Source: Rhodobacteraceae bacterium UBA6141 (lineage in GTDB: Bacteria > Pseudomonadota > Alphaproteobacteria > Rhodobacterales > Rhodobacteraceae). Taken from it: a DNA stretch of 49,648 nt. The notes under the pieces are model-generated. The model was not told where the DNA came from, searched no databases, and saw only the letters and a list, made by a program, of their open reading frames with translations. The stretch's first letter is position 1. Each line of letters begins with the position of its first letter. Position numbers and translations under genes: made by a program. This document shows positions 40,672-48,887 of this stretch, in pieces. The DNA lies in assembly GCA_002423245.1 (NCBI GenBank), contig DIVD01000052.1, positions 1 through 49,648 on the forward strand, written 5' to 3'.

Positions 40672-40752
40672 GCGAATCTCCTGTGGCATCATTCGCGGCG
40701 CGCCCCTCAAGGCGCAGGTCAGGGTCCGCAGCAGACGGGCCGATGAGGCAGG

Positions 40753-41058
40753 ATGATGAGCGGACCCGCGAAACGACCGGCGCTTGGCGCGATGTTCTTT
40801 GTTGCCCTTGCCACCGTGCTGGGCGGCTACTTCACCTTCGCCGCCGTGCAGGGCGATTACGGCGTCTTCCGCCGGGTGCAACTGACCGCCGAGGCCGAGG
40901 CGCTGACGGCCGAGCGGGACCGCCTGCGCCAGGCCGTCGCGCGGATGGAAAACCTCACGCTGCGGCTTTCGGACGATTACCTCGACCTCGACCTTCTGGA
41001 CGAACGCGCCCGCGCGACGCTGGGGCTGGTGCGCGGCGACGAGATCGTCATCCGCTGA
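40753..41058 (+). CDS. Septum formation initiator (FtsB/DivIC family)
   Basis: A 101-residue bitopic protein with a short cytoplasmic start, a transmembrane helix (about 13-31) and a periplasmic coiled coil (about 40-72: QLTAEAEALTAERDRLRQAVARMENL). It ends in the family motif DLLDERARATLGLVRGDEIVI. This is the layout of FtsB/DivIC, which binds FtsL and FtsQ at the division site. Two adjacent ATGs are possible starts (40753 or 40756), with an AGGCAGG site. It precedes pdhA, a pairing common in alphaproteobacteria. Confidence 0.88.
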   Translation: MMSGPAKRPALGAMFFVALATVLGGYFTFAAVQGDYGVFRRVQLTAEAEALTAERDRLRQAVARMENLTLRLSDDYLDLDLLDERARATLGLVRGDEIVIR

Positions 41059-41179
41059 CGGCCGAAGGCGGGCAGGTGCCGCCGCGGCAATCGGGACTGG
41101 TTCTTGGGGGCCGGATCGGCTATGGATGGTTTAACGTTGAACTATCTGCCGCCACCCGCCGATACGGAGGTTCCCCGCA

Positions 41180-42190
41180 ATGGCCGCGCGCAAGACAGCC
41201 GAACTGCCGAACGTCTCGAAGGACGATCTGCTCAGGTATTACCGCGACATGCTGCTGATCCGCCGATTCGAGGAAAAGGCCGGGCAGCTTTACGGCATGG
41301 GGCTGATCGGCGGGTTCTGCCACCTTTATATCGGGCAGGAGGCGGTGGTCGTCGGGCTCGAGGCCGCCGCGGCGGAGGGCGACAAGCGCATCACCTCCTA
41401 CCGCGACCACGGGCACATGCTGGCCTGCGGGATGGATCCGAAGGGCGTGATGGCAGAGCTGACCGGGCGCGCGCGCGGATATTCCAAGGGCAAGGGCGGG
41501 AGCATGCACATGTTCTCGAAGGAAAGGCACTTCTACGGCGGGCATGGCATCGTCGGCGCGCAGGTGCCGCTGGGGGCGGGGCTGGCCTTCTCGGACAGAT
41601 ACAGGGGCAACGACCGCGTCACCTTCACCTATTTCGGCGACGGCGCGGCGAACCAGGGCCAGGTCTACGAGACCTACAACATGGCCGAGCTTTGGGATCT
41701 GCCGGTGATCTTCGTGATCGAGAACAACCAGTATGCGATGGGCACCAGCGTCAGGCGCTCCACCAAGTCGCCGACGCTGTGGCAGCGCGGCGCCGCCTAT
41801 GGCATCGAGGGCGAGGCGGTGGACGGCATGGACGTGCTGGCCGTCAGGGAGGCGGGCGAGCGGGCGGTGGCGCACTGCCGCTCCGGCAAGGGGCCCTATA
41901 TCCTTGAAGTGATGACCTACCGCTACCGCGGGCACTCGATGTCGGACCCGGCCAAGTACCGCTCGCGCGAGGAGGTGCAGAAGATGCGCGAGGAACGCGA
42001 CGCCATCGACCATGTGCGCGAGCTGCTGACGCAGGGCGGCCATGCGACCGATGACGAGCTGAAGGCGATCGACAAGGAGATCAAGGCCATCGTCAACGAG
42101 GCCGCAGAATTCGCCAAGGACAGCCCCGAGCCCGATCCGGCAGAGCTGTGGACCGACATCTATGCCGAAGTGGCGCCGCAGACCGCCTGA
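41180..42190 (+). CDS. pdhA: Pyruvate dehydrogenase E1 component, alpha subunit
   Basis: A 336-residue thiamine-diphosphate enzyme subunit that decarboxylates pyruvate together with PdhB. The TPP/Mg motif begins at GDGAANQGQ (153-161) and closes at ENN (181-183). Other conserved parts are RRFEEKAGQLYGMGLIGGFCHLYIGQEA (28-55), the active-site THG-equivalent region ITSYRDHGHMLA, and RYRGHSMSDPAKYRS. The ATG follows ACGGAGG. It is 11 nt upstream of pdhB in a pdhABC operon. Confidence 0.97.
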   Translation: MAARKTAELPNVSKDDLLRYYRDMLLIRRFEEKAGQLYGMGLIGGFCHLYIGQEAVVVGLEAAAAEGDKRITSYRDHGHMLACGMDPKGVMAELTGRARGYSKGKGGSMHMFSKERHFYGGHGIVGAQVPLGAGLAFSDRYRGNDRVTFTYFGDGAANQGQVYETYNMAELWDLPVIFVIENNQYAMGTSVRRSTKSPTLWQRGAAYGIEGEAVDGMDVLAVREAGERAVAHCRSGKGPYILEVMTYRYRGHSMSDPAKYRSREEVQKMREERDAIDHVRELLTQGGHATDDELKAIDKEIKAIVNEAAEFAKDSPEPDPAELWTDIYAEVAPQTA

Positions 42191-42201
42191 GGGAGAGACG
42201 A

Positions 42202-42447
42202 ATGGCAACCGAGATCCTGATGCCCGCGCTGTCGCCCACGATGGAGGAAGGCACGCTGGCGAAATGGCTGGTGAAGGAGGGGGACGCCGTCACCTCCGGC
42301 CAGATCCTCGCCGAGATCGAGACCGACAAGGCCACGATGGAGTTCGAGGCGGTCGATGAAGGCATCATCGGGAGGCTGCTGGTGCCCGAAGGCACCGCGG
42401 GCGTGAAGGTCAACACGCCGATCGCGCTGCTGCTGGAGGAGGGCGAG
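42202..42447 (+). repeat. Lipoyl-domain DNA repeat (copy in pdhB; partner 43647-43892)
   Basis: The first about 245 bp of pdhB and pdhC match with roughly 15 mismatches by my manual count, including identical runs of more than 50 bp around the lipoyl-lysine codon. This is higher than expected for old paralogues and suggests gene conversion or recent duplication. Confidence 0.8.
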
Positions 42448-43635
42448 GATGCGGCCAGCGCCGGGGCACCGAAGGCCGCCGCGCCCGGCCACCCCGCACC
42501 CGGCCAGCCCGCGCCCGGCCAGCCCGCACCCGAGCAGACCGCGCAGAAGTCCGACGCGCCGCGGCCCGAGGGCAAGGTGACCTCTGCCGTCGAGGAGGTG
42601 CCCCACCCGGCCCGCGCCGCGGACACCGCGCCCGACTGGCCCGAAGGCACGAAGATGAAGGCCATGACCGTGCGCGAGGCCCTGCGCGAGGCGATGGCCG
42701 AGGAGATGGAGCGCGACGACAGCGTGTTCCTGATGGGCGAGGAAGTCGGCGAATACCAGGGCGCCTACAAGGTCAGCCAGGGCCTTCTGGACCGCTTCGG
42801 CGCGAGGCGGGTGATCGACACCCCGATCACCGAGCAGGGCTTTGCCGGCATCGGGGTCGGCGCGGCGTTCGGCGGCCTGCGCCCGATCATCGAGTTCATG
42901 ACCTTCAACTTCGCCATGCAGGCGATCGACCAGATCGTCAACTCGGCGGCCAAGACGCTCTACATGTCGGGGGGGCAGATGGGCGCGCCGATGGTGTTCC
43001 GCGGCCCGAACGGCGCGGCGGCCCGCGTCGGCGCGCAGCACAGCCAGGATTACGCCGCATGGTATGCGATGGTGCCGGGGCTGAAGGTGGCGATGCCCTA
43101 TTCGGCGGCCGATGCGAAGGGCCTGCTGAAATCGGCGATCCGCGACCCGAACCCGGTGATCTTCCTTGAAAACGAGATCCTCTATGGCCGCAGCTTCGAT
43201 GTGCCGGTGCTGGAGGATTTCACCATCCCCTTCGGCAAGGCGAGGATCTGGCGCGAGGGCAGCGACGTGACCATCGTCAGCTTCGGCATCGGCATGGCCC
43301 ATGCGCTGGAGGCTGCCGACAGGCTCGCCGGGGACGGGATCAGCGCCGAGGTCATCGACCTGCGCACCCTGCGCCCGCTGGACTATGACACGGTGCTGGG
43401 CTCGGTGATGAAGACCAACCGCTGCGTGACGGTGGAAGAGGGCTGGCCGGTCGGCTCGATCGGCAACCACCTCTCGGCGGTGATCATGGAACGCGCCTTC
43501 GACTATCTGGACGCTCCGGTGATCAACTGCACGGGCAAGGACGTGCCGATGCCCTATGCCGCGAACCTTGAACGGCTGGCGATCCTCAATCCGGACGAGG
43601 TGGTCGCGGCGGTGAAAAAAGTGACCTACCGCTGA
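42202..43635 (+). CDS. pdhB: Pyruvate dehydrogenase E1 beta with N-terminal lipoyl domain
   Basis: A 477-residue E1 beta. Residues 2-78 are a complete lipoyl domain with the attachment Lys43 in ETDKATMEFEA. Residues 79-150 are a Pro/Ala/Gly linker with PGQPA repeats. Residues 152-477 are the E1 beta catalytic partner (MTVREALREAMAEEM, VFLMGEEVGEYQGAYKV, FRGPNGAAARVGAQHSQD, VEEGWPVGSIG). An extra lipoyl domain on E1 beta is typical of alphaproteobacterial PDH. The DNA for this lipoyl domain is almost identical to that of the neighbouring E2 gene. Confidence 0.97.
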   Translation: MATEILMPALSPTMEEGTLAKWLVKEGDAVTSGQILAEIETDKATMEFEAVDEGIIGRLLVPEGTAGVKVNTPIALLLEEGEDAASAGAPKAAAPGHPAPGQPAPGQPAPEQTAQKSDAPRPEGKVTSAVEEVPHPARAADTAPDWPEGTKMKAMTVREALREAMAEEMERDDSVFLMGEEVGEYQGAYKVSQGLLDRFGARRVIDTPITEQGFAGIGVGAAFGGLRPIIEFMTFNFAMQAIDQIVNSAAKTLYMSGGQMGAPMVFRGPNGAAARVGAQHSQDYAAWYAMVPGLKVAMPYSAADAKGLLKSAIRDPNPVIFLENEILYGRSFDVPVLEDFTIPFGKARIWREGSDVTIVSFGIGMAHALEAADRLAGDGISAEVIDLRTLRPLDYDTVLGSVMKTNRCVTVEEGWPVGSIGNHLSAVIMERAFDYLDAPVINCTGKDVPMPYAANLERLAILNPDEVVAAVKKVTYR

Positions 43636-43646
43636 AGGAGGGGACA

Positions 43647-45056
43647 ATGGCGACCGAGATCCTGATGCCCGCGCTGTCCCCGACGATGGAGGAAGGCAAG
43701 CTGGCAAAATGGCTGGTGAAGGAAGGGGATGCCGTCACCTCCGGCCAGATCCTCGCCGAGATCGAGACCGACAAGGCCACGATGGAATTCGAGGCGGTGG
43801 ACGAGGGCATCATCGGCAAGCTGCTGGTGCCCGAAGGCACCGCGGGCGTGAAGGTCAACACGCCGATCGCGCTGCTGATCGAGGAGGGCGAGGCGCTGCC
43901 CGAGGCTGGCGCCGCGCCGAAGGCCGAGACCACGCAGGCGGAGACCCCGAAGGCGGAAGCCCCGAAGGCGGAAGGCCGGCGGGCCGACACCGCCGAAACG
44001 GTGGAGGCCAAGGCCGCGCCCGCCTCCCCCGCGCCCGCCTCCCCCGTGCCTGCCTCCCCGCCGGCCCCTGCCCCCGCCGCGCCGAAATCGGCCGAGGGCG
44101 CCCGCATCTTCGCTTCGCCGCTGGCCCGGCGTCTGGCGGCGGAAAAGGGGCTGGACCTTGCCGCGATCAAGGGCTCCGGCCCGCGCGGCCGCATCGTCAA
44201 GGCCGATGTCGAGGCGCAGGCCGCAGCCCCTTCCCCTGCCCCTGCCGCCTCCGCAGCCACGACGGAGGCCAGGCCGGAAGCGGCGGCCCCCGCCCCGGTC
44301 GCCGGCCCCGCCGCGATGCCCGCGGGGATGAGCGCCGACACCGTGCGCAAGATCTATGCCGGGCGCGACTTCACCGAGGTGACGCTCGACGGGATGCGCA
44401 AGACCATCGCCGCCCGCCTGACCGAGGCCAAGCAGACCATCCCGCATTTCTACCTGCGGCGCGAGGTGCGGCTCGATGCGCTGCTGGCCTTCCGCGAGAC
44501 GCTGAACGCCCAGATCGCGGCGCGCGGCATCAAGCTGTCGGTCAACGACTTCATCATCAAGGCCTGCGCGCTGGCGCTGCAGGCGGTGCCCGATGCCAAC
44601 GCCGTCTGGGCCGGGGACCGGATCCTGAAACTCGCGCCCTCGGATGTGGCGGTCGCGGTCGCCATCGAGGGCGGGCTCTTCACCCCGGTGCTGAAGGATG
44701 CCGAAAAGAAGACGCTCTCGGCCCTCTCGGCCGAGATGAAGGATCTGGCGGCGCGCGCGCGCAGCAGGAAGCTTGCCCCGCAGGAGTATCAGGGCGGCAG
44801 CTTCGCGGTTTCCAACCTCGGCATGTTCGGGATCGAGAATTTCGACGCGGTCATCAACCCGCCCCATGGCGCGATCCTTGCGGTCGGCGCCGGGCTGAAG
44901 AAGCCGGTGGTGGGCAAGGACGGCCAGATCGAGGTGGCCACGATGATGTCGATGACGCTGTCGGTCGATCACCGGGTGATCGACGGCGCGCTGGGGGCGG
45001 CGCTGCTGAAAGCCATCGTCGAGAACCTCGAGACCCCGGTGGCGATGCTGGCCTGA
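43647..45056 (+). CDS. pdhC: Dihydrolipoyl acetyltransferase (PDH E2)
   Basis: A 469-residue E2 core protein. There is one lipoyl domain (2-78, Lys43), an Ala/Pro/Glu/Lys linker with imperfect repeats (79-150), an E1/E3-binding domain (about 152-190: ARIFASPLARRLAAEKG and GRIVKADVEA), and a second linker. The catalytic acetyltransferase domain (about 245-469) ends with the active-site His442 and Asp446 in DHRVIDGA. The ATG follows AAGGAGGGG. It is the last gene of pdhABC; E3 is not in the window. The 3' end is 3 nt from a convergent gene. Confidence 0.97.
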   Translation: MATEILMPALSPTMEEGKLAKWLVKEGDAVTSGQILAEIETDKATMEFEAVDEGIIGKLLVPEGTAGVKVNTPIALLIEEGEALPEAGAAPKAETTQAETPKAEAPKAEGRRADTAETVEAKAAPASPAPASPVPASPPAPAPAAPKSAEGARIFASPLARRLAAEKGLDLAAIKGSGPRGRIVKADVEAQAAAPSPAPAASAATTEARPEAAAPAPVAGPAAMPAGMSADTVRKIYAGRDFTEVTLDGMRKTIAARLTEAKQTIPHFYLRREVRLDALLAFRETLNAQIAARGIKLSVNDFIIKACALALQAVPDANAVWAGDRILKLAPSDVAVAVAIEGGLFTPVLKDAEKKTLSALSAEMKDLAARARSRKLAPQEYQGGSFAVSNLGMFGIENFDAVINPPHGAILAVGAGLKKPVVGKDGQIEVATMMSMTLSVDHRVIDGALGAALLKAIVENLETPVAMLA

Positions 45057-45059
45057 AGT

Positions 45060-45938
45060 TCACGCCAATTCGGCCCTGGGCGCGCGCACGACCTCGATGA
45101 GCCCGCCGATGGCGGGCTCATCGCGCTTGCGCAGGCCGAACGCGGCATAGATCCGCGCCGCCTCCTCGGGGTCCGTCACCTCGCAGCGGGCAAGGTAGAC
45201 CATCTTGTCATGCCCGCGCCGGGTCTGAACATTCTCGCCGTGGTTCACCAGGTAGATCATCGCCGGGAACGGCACCGGCGCCAGCGGCCGGCCGAGCCGC
45301 CTGCTGCGCGGTGCGTAGTTCAAGTGGCCCTTTCCGATCAGCCGCAGGTGGAAGGCCGGAAACTTCTGCCGCCCGAAATCGACCGCGAAATACCCGCACG
45401 ACCCGCAATGCTTCCAGAATGGCGACTCCCCCGGCGCGGTGCCCATCCGCGCGATACGGCCGCTTTGCGCGTCCAGCATGAACCCCTTGTCCACAAGGTA
45501 GCCGCAGCCGTTGTTGTCTGCCGCGATCCATCCCGGCAGATCCGGATGGACCAGATCATCCGCATCCAGATGCGAGACATAGGCAAACTCGCGGCAGGTC
45601 CGCGCCGCATGTCTGGCCAGGAGCCGCGCCTTGACGCTCTGGTCTGACAGGCCCTTGGCCATGTCCTGCGGCGGCGCCTGCACGAAGGCGTGGCGCGGAC
45701 CCTCGACAAAGCCCTCTGGCCGATCCTGCGAGCACAGAAGCACCCGCCAGTTGCGGTAATGCGCCGCCTCGAGCGAGGCGAGCGTCTCGGCCAGCAACGC
45801 GCAGGCCCGGTTCCAGTCGCCCGCGTTCGCGCGCCCGACCATCGGGATCAGCCACAGGATCAGCGGATCCGGCCGCGGGGCCGGCGTGCCAAGAAACAGG
45901 GTCCGGTAGGCACCGGCAAGCAGCAGTTTGGGATGCAT
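45060..45938 (-). CDS. Glycosyltransferase-like protein (GT-A fold)
   Basis: A 292-residue protein with features of a family-2-like glycosyltransferase. There is an N-terminal strand (LILWLIPMVGR), a RNWRVLLCSQDRPEG strand, and a DXD-type motif in FAYVSHLDADDLVHPDL (about 118-134) for metal and nucleotide-sugar binding. Three cysteines follow in CGYLVDK and KHCGSCGYF, which is unusual and might bind metal. The acceptor is unknown. The last codons form a 12-bp perfect inverted repeat that could double as a terminator for the convergent pdhABC operon. Confidence 0.7.
   Translation of the reverse strand: MHPKLLLAGAYRTLFLGTPAPRPDPLILWLIPMVGRANAGDWNRACALLAETLASLEAAHYRNWRVLLCSQDRPEGFVEGPRHAFVQAPPQDMAKGLSDQSVKARLLARHAARTCREFAYVSHLDADDLVHPDLPGWIAADNNGCGYLVDKGFMLDAQSGRIARMGTAPGESPFWKHCGSCGYFAVDFGRQKFPAFHLRLIGKGHLNYAPRSRRLGRPLAPVPFPAMIYLVNHGENVQTRRGHDKMVYLARCEVTDPEEAARIYAAFGLRKRDEPAIGGLIEVVRAPRAELA
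45096..45122. terminator. Hairpin between convergent pdhC and glycosyltransferase
   Basis: A perfect 12-bp inverted repeat GATGAGCCCGCC/GGCGGGCTCATC with a 3-nt loop, 40 nt beyond the pdhC stop and inside the opposite gene's 3' coding end. There is no T-run, so termination would be weak or Rho-linked. Confidence 0.5.
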
Positions 45939-46024
45939 GGGGTCAGGGGCCAGTCAATCGCGGCAGGGGTCGGGGTCGCGTCGCGGCGGCAGCAGGGCCG
46001 CGCCCTGCGTGCTGCCACGCCGCT

Positions 46025-46831
46025 TCAGCCGCCCATCACCAGATGGTCCATGTTGATCGCCGGCTGCGGGCAGCCCGCCTCGCCCACCACCCGCGCCGGC
46101 ACGCCGGCGACCGTGGTGCAGGGCGGCACGTCGGTCAGCACCACCGAGCCCGCCGCGATGCGCGAGCAGCGGCCGACGGTGATGTTGCCCAGCACCTTCG
46201 CCCCCGCGCCGATCAGCACGCCGTCGCCGATCTTCGGGTGCCGGTCGCCATCTTCCTTGCCGGTGCCGCCCAACGTCACCGAATGCAGCATCGAGACGTT
46301 GTCGCCCACCACCGCGGTTTCGCCGATCACGATGGAATGGGCGTGGTCGATCATGATCCCCTGTCCGATCCGCGCGCCGGGATGGATATCCACCCCGAAC
46401 ACCTCGGACACCCGCATCTGCACGAAATAGGCCATGTCGCGCCGGCCCTGCTGCCAGAGCCAGTGGCCGATCCGGTAGGCCTGGACCGCCTGATAGCCCT
46501 TGAAGAACAGCACCGGCTGCAAGAAGCGGTGGCAGGCCGGGTCGCGGTCATGCACGGCGACGATGTCGGCGCGGGCCGCGCGGCCGATCTCGGGCGCATC
46601 GGCCAGCGCGCCATCGGCGATCTCGCGCAGGATCTGCTCGCTCATCTCGCCCGAGGCCAGCTTCAGCGAAAAGCGGAAGGCCAGCGCCCGTTCCATCGTC
46701 GGATGATGCAGCAGGCCCGAATGGATCAGCCCGCCCAGCAGCGGCTCGTCGCGGACCGCAGCCTCTGCCTCCTCGCAGATGCGGCTCCAGACCGGATCCA
46801 CCTGTGCCAGTTTCGCTCTGGTTTCGGCCAT
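46025..46831 (-). CDS. cysE: Serine O-acetyltransferase
   Basis: A 268-residue acetyl-CoA-dependent enzyme making O-acetylserine for cysteine synthesis. The N-terminal helical domain (1-150) contains PTMERALAFRFSLKLASGEMS. The left-handed beta helix of hexapeptide repeats starts at VDIHPGARIGQGIMIDHAHSIVIGETAVVGDN, with the catalytic Asp-His pair in IDHAHS, and continues through VTLGGTGKEDGDRHPKIGDGVLIGAGA. The flexible C-terminal tail that contacts cysteine synthase is present. The start has a GGAGG site. Confidence 0.96.
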   Translation of the reverse strand: MAETRAKLAQVDPVWSRICEEAEAAVRDEPLLGGLIHSGLLHHPTMERALAFRFSLKLASGEMSEQILREIADGALADAPEIGRAARADIVAVHDRDPACHRFLQPVLFFKGYQAVQAYRIGHWLWQQGRRDMAYFVQMRVSEVFGVDIHPGARIGQGIMIDHAHSIVIGETAVVGDNVSMLHSVTLGGTGKEDGDRHPKIGDGVLIGAGAKVLGNITVGRCSRIAAGSVVLTDVPPCTTVAGVPARVVGEAGCPQPAINMDHLVMGG

Positions 46832-47079
46832 AGCGCATCCTCCGATTTTTCCTGATCATAGCAGATAGGGCGCCGGATGCATCCCGCAAAGAGCCGCCCA
46901 TTGCCAAGGCGCGGTTTTCATGCTGCACTGCGGCGCAGCCCCGCAGGCGGAACTGGCGCGAAAGCGGGCAGCAGCGGCGCGGTCGCGCTTCGTTGTGAAA
47001 GATATGTCGAACGGGTGTAGCCGAAGCGCCCGCCGCCGCGTTAGACAGATGCTCCCGGATTTTGATGAAGAGGTCGCCC

Positions 47080-47355
47080 ATGTTCTTCCTGCCCCTCGTC
47101 CTGCAAAGCGCGCTGCTCGCCCTCGAATCGCAGGCGGTGATCGAACAGCGGCTGACGCTGCTGGCGCGCGGCGGGCCCGGCGCCCAGGACGAGGCGGTGC
47201 GCATGGTCGGCGAAAAGGTCGCGCTGGCGGCCCATGTCTGGCACCAGGGCGCGATCTCGCTGGCGGGCGGTGTCTCGCCCGACAGCCTGATGCTGGCGGC
47301 GGTGTCGCTTTACCGCGAGGCGGTGGATGACAACCGGCGGCGGCTGACGATGTAG
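47080..47355 (+). CDS. Small helical protein, function unknown
   Basis: A 91-residue protein that I do not assign to a family with confidence. It is largely alpha-helical: an amphipathic or hydrophobic first helix (FFLPLVLQSALLALESQAVI), then RLTLLARGGPGAQDEAVRMVGEKVALAA, then VSPDSLMLAAVSLYREAVDDNRRR. This pattern is reminiscent of phasin-like or antifreeze-labelled small proteins of Rhodobacteraceae. The ATG at 47080 has an AGAGG site; an ATG at 47065 is also possible. It has its own transcription unit between cysE (divergent) and the response regulator (convergent). Confidence 0.65.
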   Translation: MFFLPLVLQSALLALESQAVIEQRLTLLARGGPGAQDEAVRMVGEKVALAAHVWHQGAISLAGGVSPDSLMLAAVSLYREAVDDNRRRLTM

Positions 47356-47401
47356 ATCGAGGTAGATCGAGGCGCCGGTTGCACCAGGGAAAGCGGCCAG
47401 G

Positions 47402-47437
47402 CAAGAGCACGGGCCGGATCAAGAACACGGGCCGGAT
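47402..47437. repeat. 18-bp tandem repeat at a stop codon (two units)
   Basis: Units 47402-47419 and 47420-47437 differ at one base. The second ends in the TGA stop of the response-regulator gene (minus strand). Another stop-adjacent duplication. Confidence 0.85.
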
Positions 47438-47919
47438 CAGGGCCCCGGCGGCAACGCCCCGTCGCTGCGCGAGGCCATGGCCCGCCGCAGCGCCGCCTCC
47501 AGATCGTTCGGGCTGAACGGCTTTTCCAGCACGCTCGCCCGCGGATCGGCCTGCAGGTCGAAGGCGGTGTGCCCCGTCGCCAGCACGACCGGCACCCCCG
47601 CCTCCAGCAACTTGCGCGCGAGGTCGAGCGAGGTGTGCCCGTGCCCGACGCTGACATCCAGCAGCGCGAGATCCGGCATCCCCTCGGCGAGCGCCTTTTC
47701 CGCCCCGGACAGCGAGGCCGCGGCGGCGATCCGGCCGAAGCCGAGGTCGCGGAGCAACTGCGATGTCTCCATCGCGATGACCGCCTCGTCCTCGAGGTAG
47801 AGGATGCGCAGTTCGGGGGGTGTCCAGGCCAAGTCGGGATCCAGTTCGCTCAGGGTCGCGCGGGTCTTCCGGCCGGCTGCAAGGCGACGCCGACGCCCGC
47901 TCCTGCCGACCTTGCGCAT
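47437..47919 (-). CDS. Single-domain response regulator
   Basis: A 160-residue protein with a basic N-terminal stretch (GRSGRRRRLAAGRK) and one receiver domain. It shows LRILYLEDEAVIAM (acidic pocket), LALLDVSVG with the phospho-acceptor Asp, VVLATGH and LEKPF with the conserved Lys. No output domain follows. VVLATGH partly matches the FATGUY signature of single-domain receivers that act in the alphaproteobacterial general stress response. It lies near nepR-ecfG, where the PhyR anti-anti-sigma regulator is often encoded, but lacks PhyR's sigma-like domain. Start uncertain: a GTG at 48015 would add 32 residues. Confidence 0.75.
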   Translation of the reverse strand: MRKVGRSGRRRRLAAGRKTRATLSELDPDLAWTPPELRILYLEDEAVIAMETSQLLRDLGFGRIAAAASLSGAEKALAEGMPDLALLDVSVGHGHTSLDLARKLLEAGVPVVLATGHTAFDLQADPRASVLEKPFSPNDLEAALRRAMASRSDGALPPGP

Positions 47920-48220
47920 CCCGGGGCCGCCACGGCGGGCGCGAGGTCCGGCCCCGGACCTGGGCACCCCGCGCGGCACTGGTTCTCGCCCGGTCAGTAT
48001 GACCTGCAGTTGCACAAAGGAAAATCCCCTCCGCCCTGTCCCGCTACGTCAACCGGCAGGCGCGGCGGCGGTCTTTCGCCGATTGCGCCGGCTTTCGGCC
48101 GCAAGCGGCGCATGGATGCGCTGCCCGGTCCTCCATGCGCCGCACCCACCTTCGCCCCCCATTCTTCCCGACCCGCTGGCCAAGCCTCCGGCCCGGATCA
48201 CGGGGCCGTCATCGGCCGGG

Positions 48221-48246
48221 GGAACCCGCGGCCGCGAAGCCGCGTT
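48221..48246 (+). promoter_or_regulatory. EcfG-type promoter upstream of the DUF1328 gene
   Basis: A perfect GGAAC-N17-CGTT 69 nt upstream of the ATG at 48316. This is the consensus for the general stress sigma factor EcfG, whose gene lies about 0.9 kb downstream. Confidence 0.65.
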
Positions 48247-48315
48247 ATGCCAGCAGAGGTGCGGCCCGACCCGGCGGCACCGCAGCGTCCGAAACCCTTC
48301 AGAAGGAGTTGCACC

Positions 48316-48489
48316 ATGCTTGGCTGGGCTCTCACCTTCCTCGTCATCGCGCTGATCGCCGGCGCCCTCGGCTTTGGCGGCATCGCCGGCGCGTCGGTCG
48401 GGATCGCCAAGATCCTGTTCTTCGTGTTCATCGTGCTGTTTGTCGTGGCGATGATCGCGCGCGCCGTCCGCGGCCGCCCGCCCGTCTGA
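48316..48489 (+). CDS. DUF1328 (UPF0391) small membrane protein
   Basis: A 57-residue protein made of two hydrophobic helices (MLGWALTFLVIALIAGALGFG and AKILFFVFIVLFVVAMIARAV) joined by a small glycine-rich turn, the standard DUF1328 layout. The family is small, inner-membrane and often induced by stress; its function is unknown. An AGAAGGAG site precedes the ATG. A perfect EcfG promoter upstream supports stress control. The stop lies in a 15-bp duplication. Confidence 0.88.
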   Translation: MLGWALTFLVIALIAGALGFGGIAGASVGIAKILFFVFIVLFVVAMIARAVRGRPPV

Positions 48490-48509
48490 CGAAGGCCCGT
48501 CTGGCGAAC
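48480..48509. repeat. 15-bp tandem repeat across the DUF1328 stop
   Basis: Units 48480-48494 and 48495-48509 share 13 of 15 bases. The first contains the TGA stop; in the second the same position reads TGG. Confidence 0.8.
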
Positions 48510-48887
48510 GCCTATCTCACTTCCGCGGCGCCCCCGGACGGGGCTGCCGGATTTGTTTGCCGGGTTGCCGGGCCGGTATGCCCCCTACCGGATGCTCCGG
48601 GCAAGGGTCGCGGCCACGGCCGCGGCCCGCGCCGTTTTGGGGCCGCACCGTGGCTCGCTTCGGGCGGCGCCGGCGCCCTCCGTCTGGCGGCGCGCCCCTC
48701 TGCAGTTGCCCGTCTGCACCGGAACGCGAGTTTCTGCACGCCACGCCTGCGGCGCGCTTGCGCTCCGCGGTGGGCGCCCCTACTCTTTCCGCCGCAGCCG
48801 GGCCGGCAAGCCGGGCGCAAGGTGGTCCGCGACGCGGAGCAGAGGACGCGGAGCAGAGGGGCCGGCGCACGCCGGGCGGGTGAGAAT
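48490..48887. other. Gene-free stretch upstream of nepR
   Basis: About 400 nt of very GC-rich sequence with open frames on both strands but no convincing start or family. It holds a perfect 14-bp tandem repeat (48831-48858) just upstream of nepR. GGAAC occurs near 48721 but without a CGTT partner, so no EcfG promoter for nepR was found. Confidence 0.55.
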
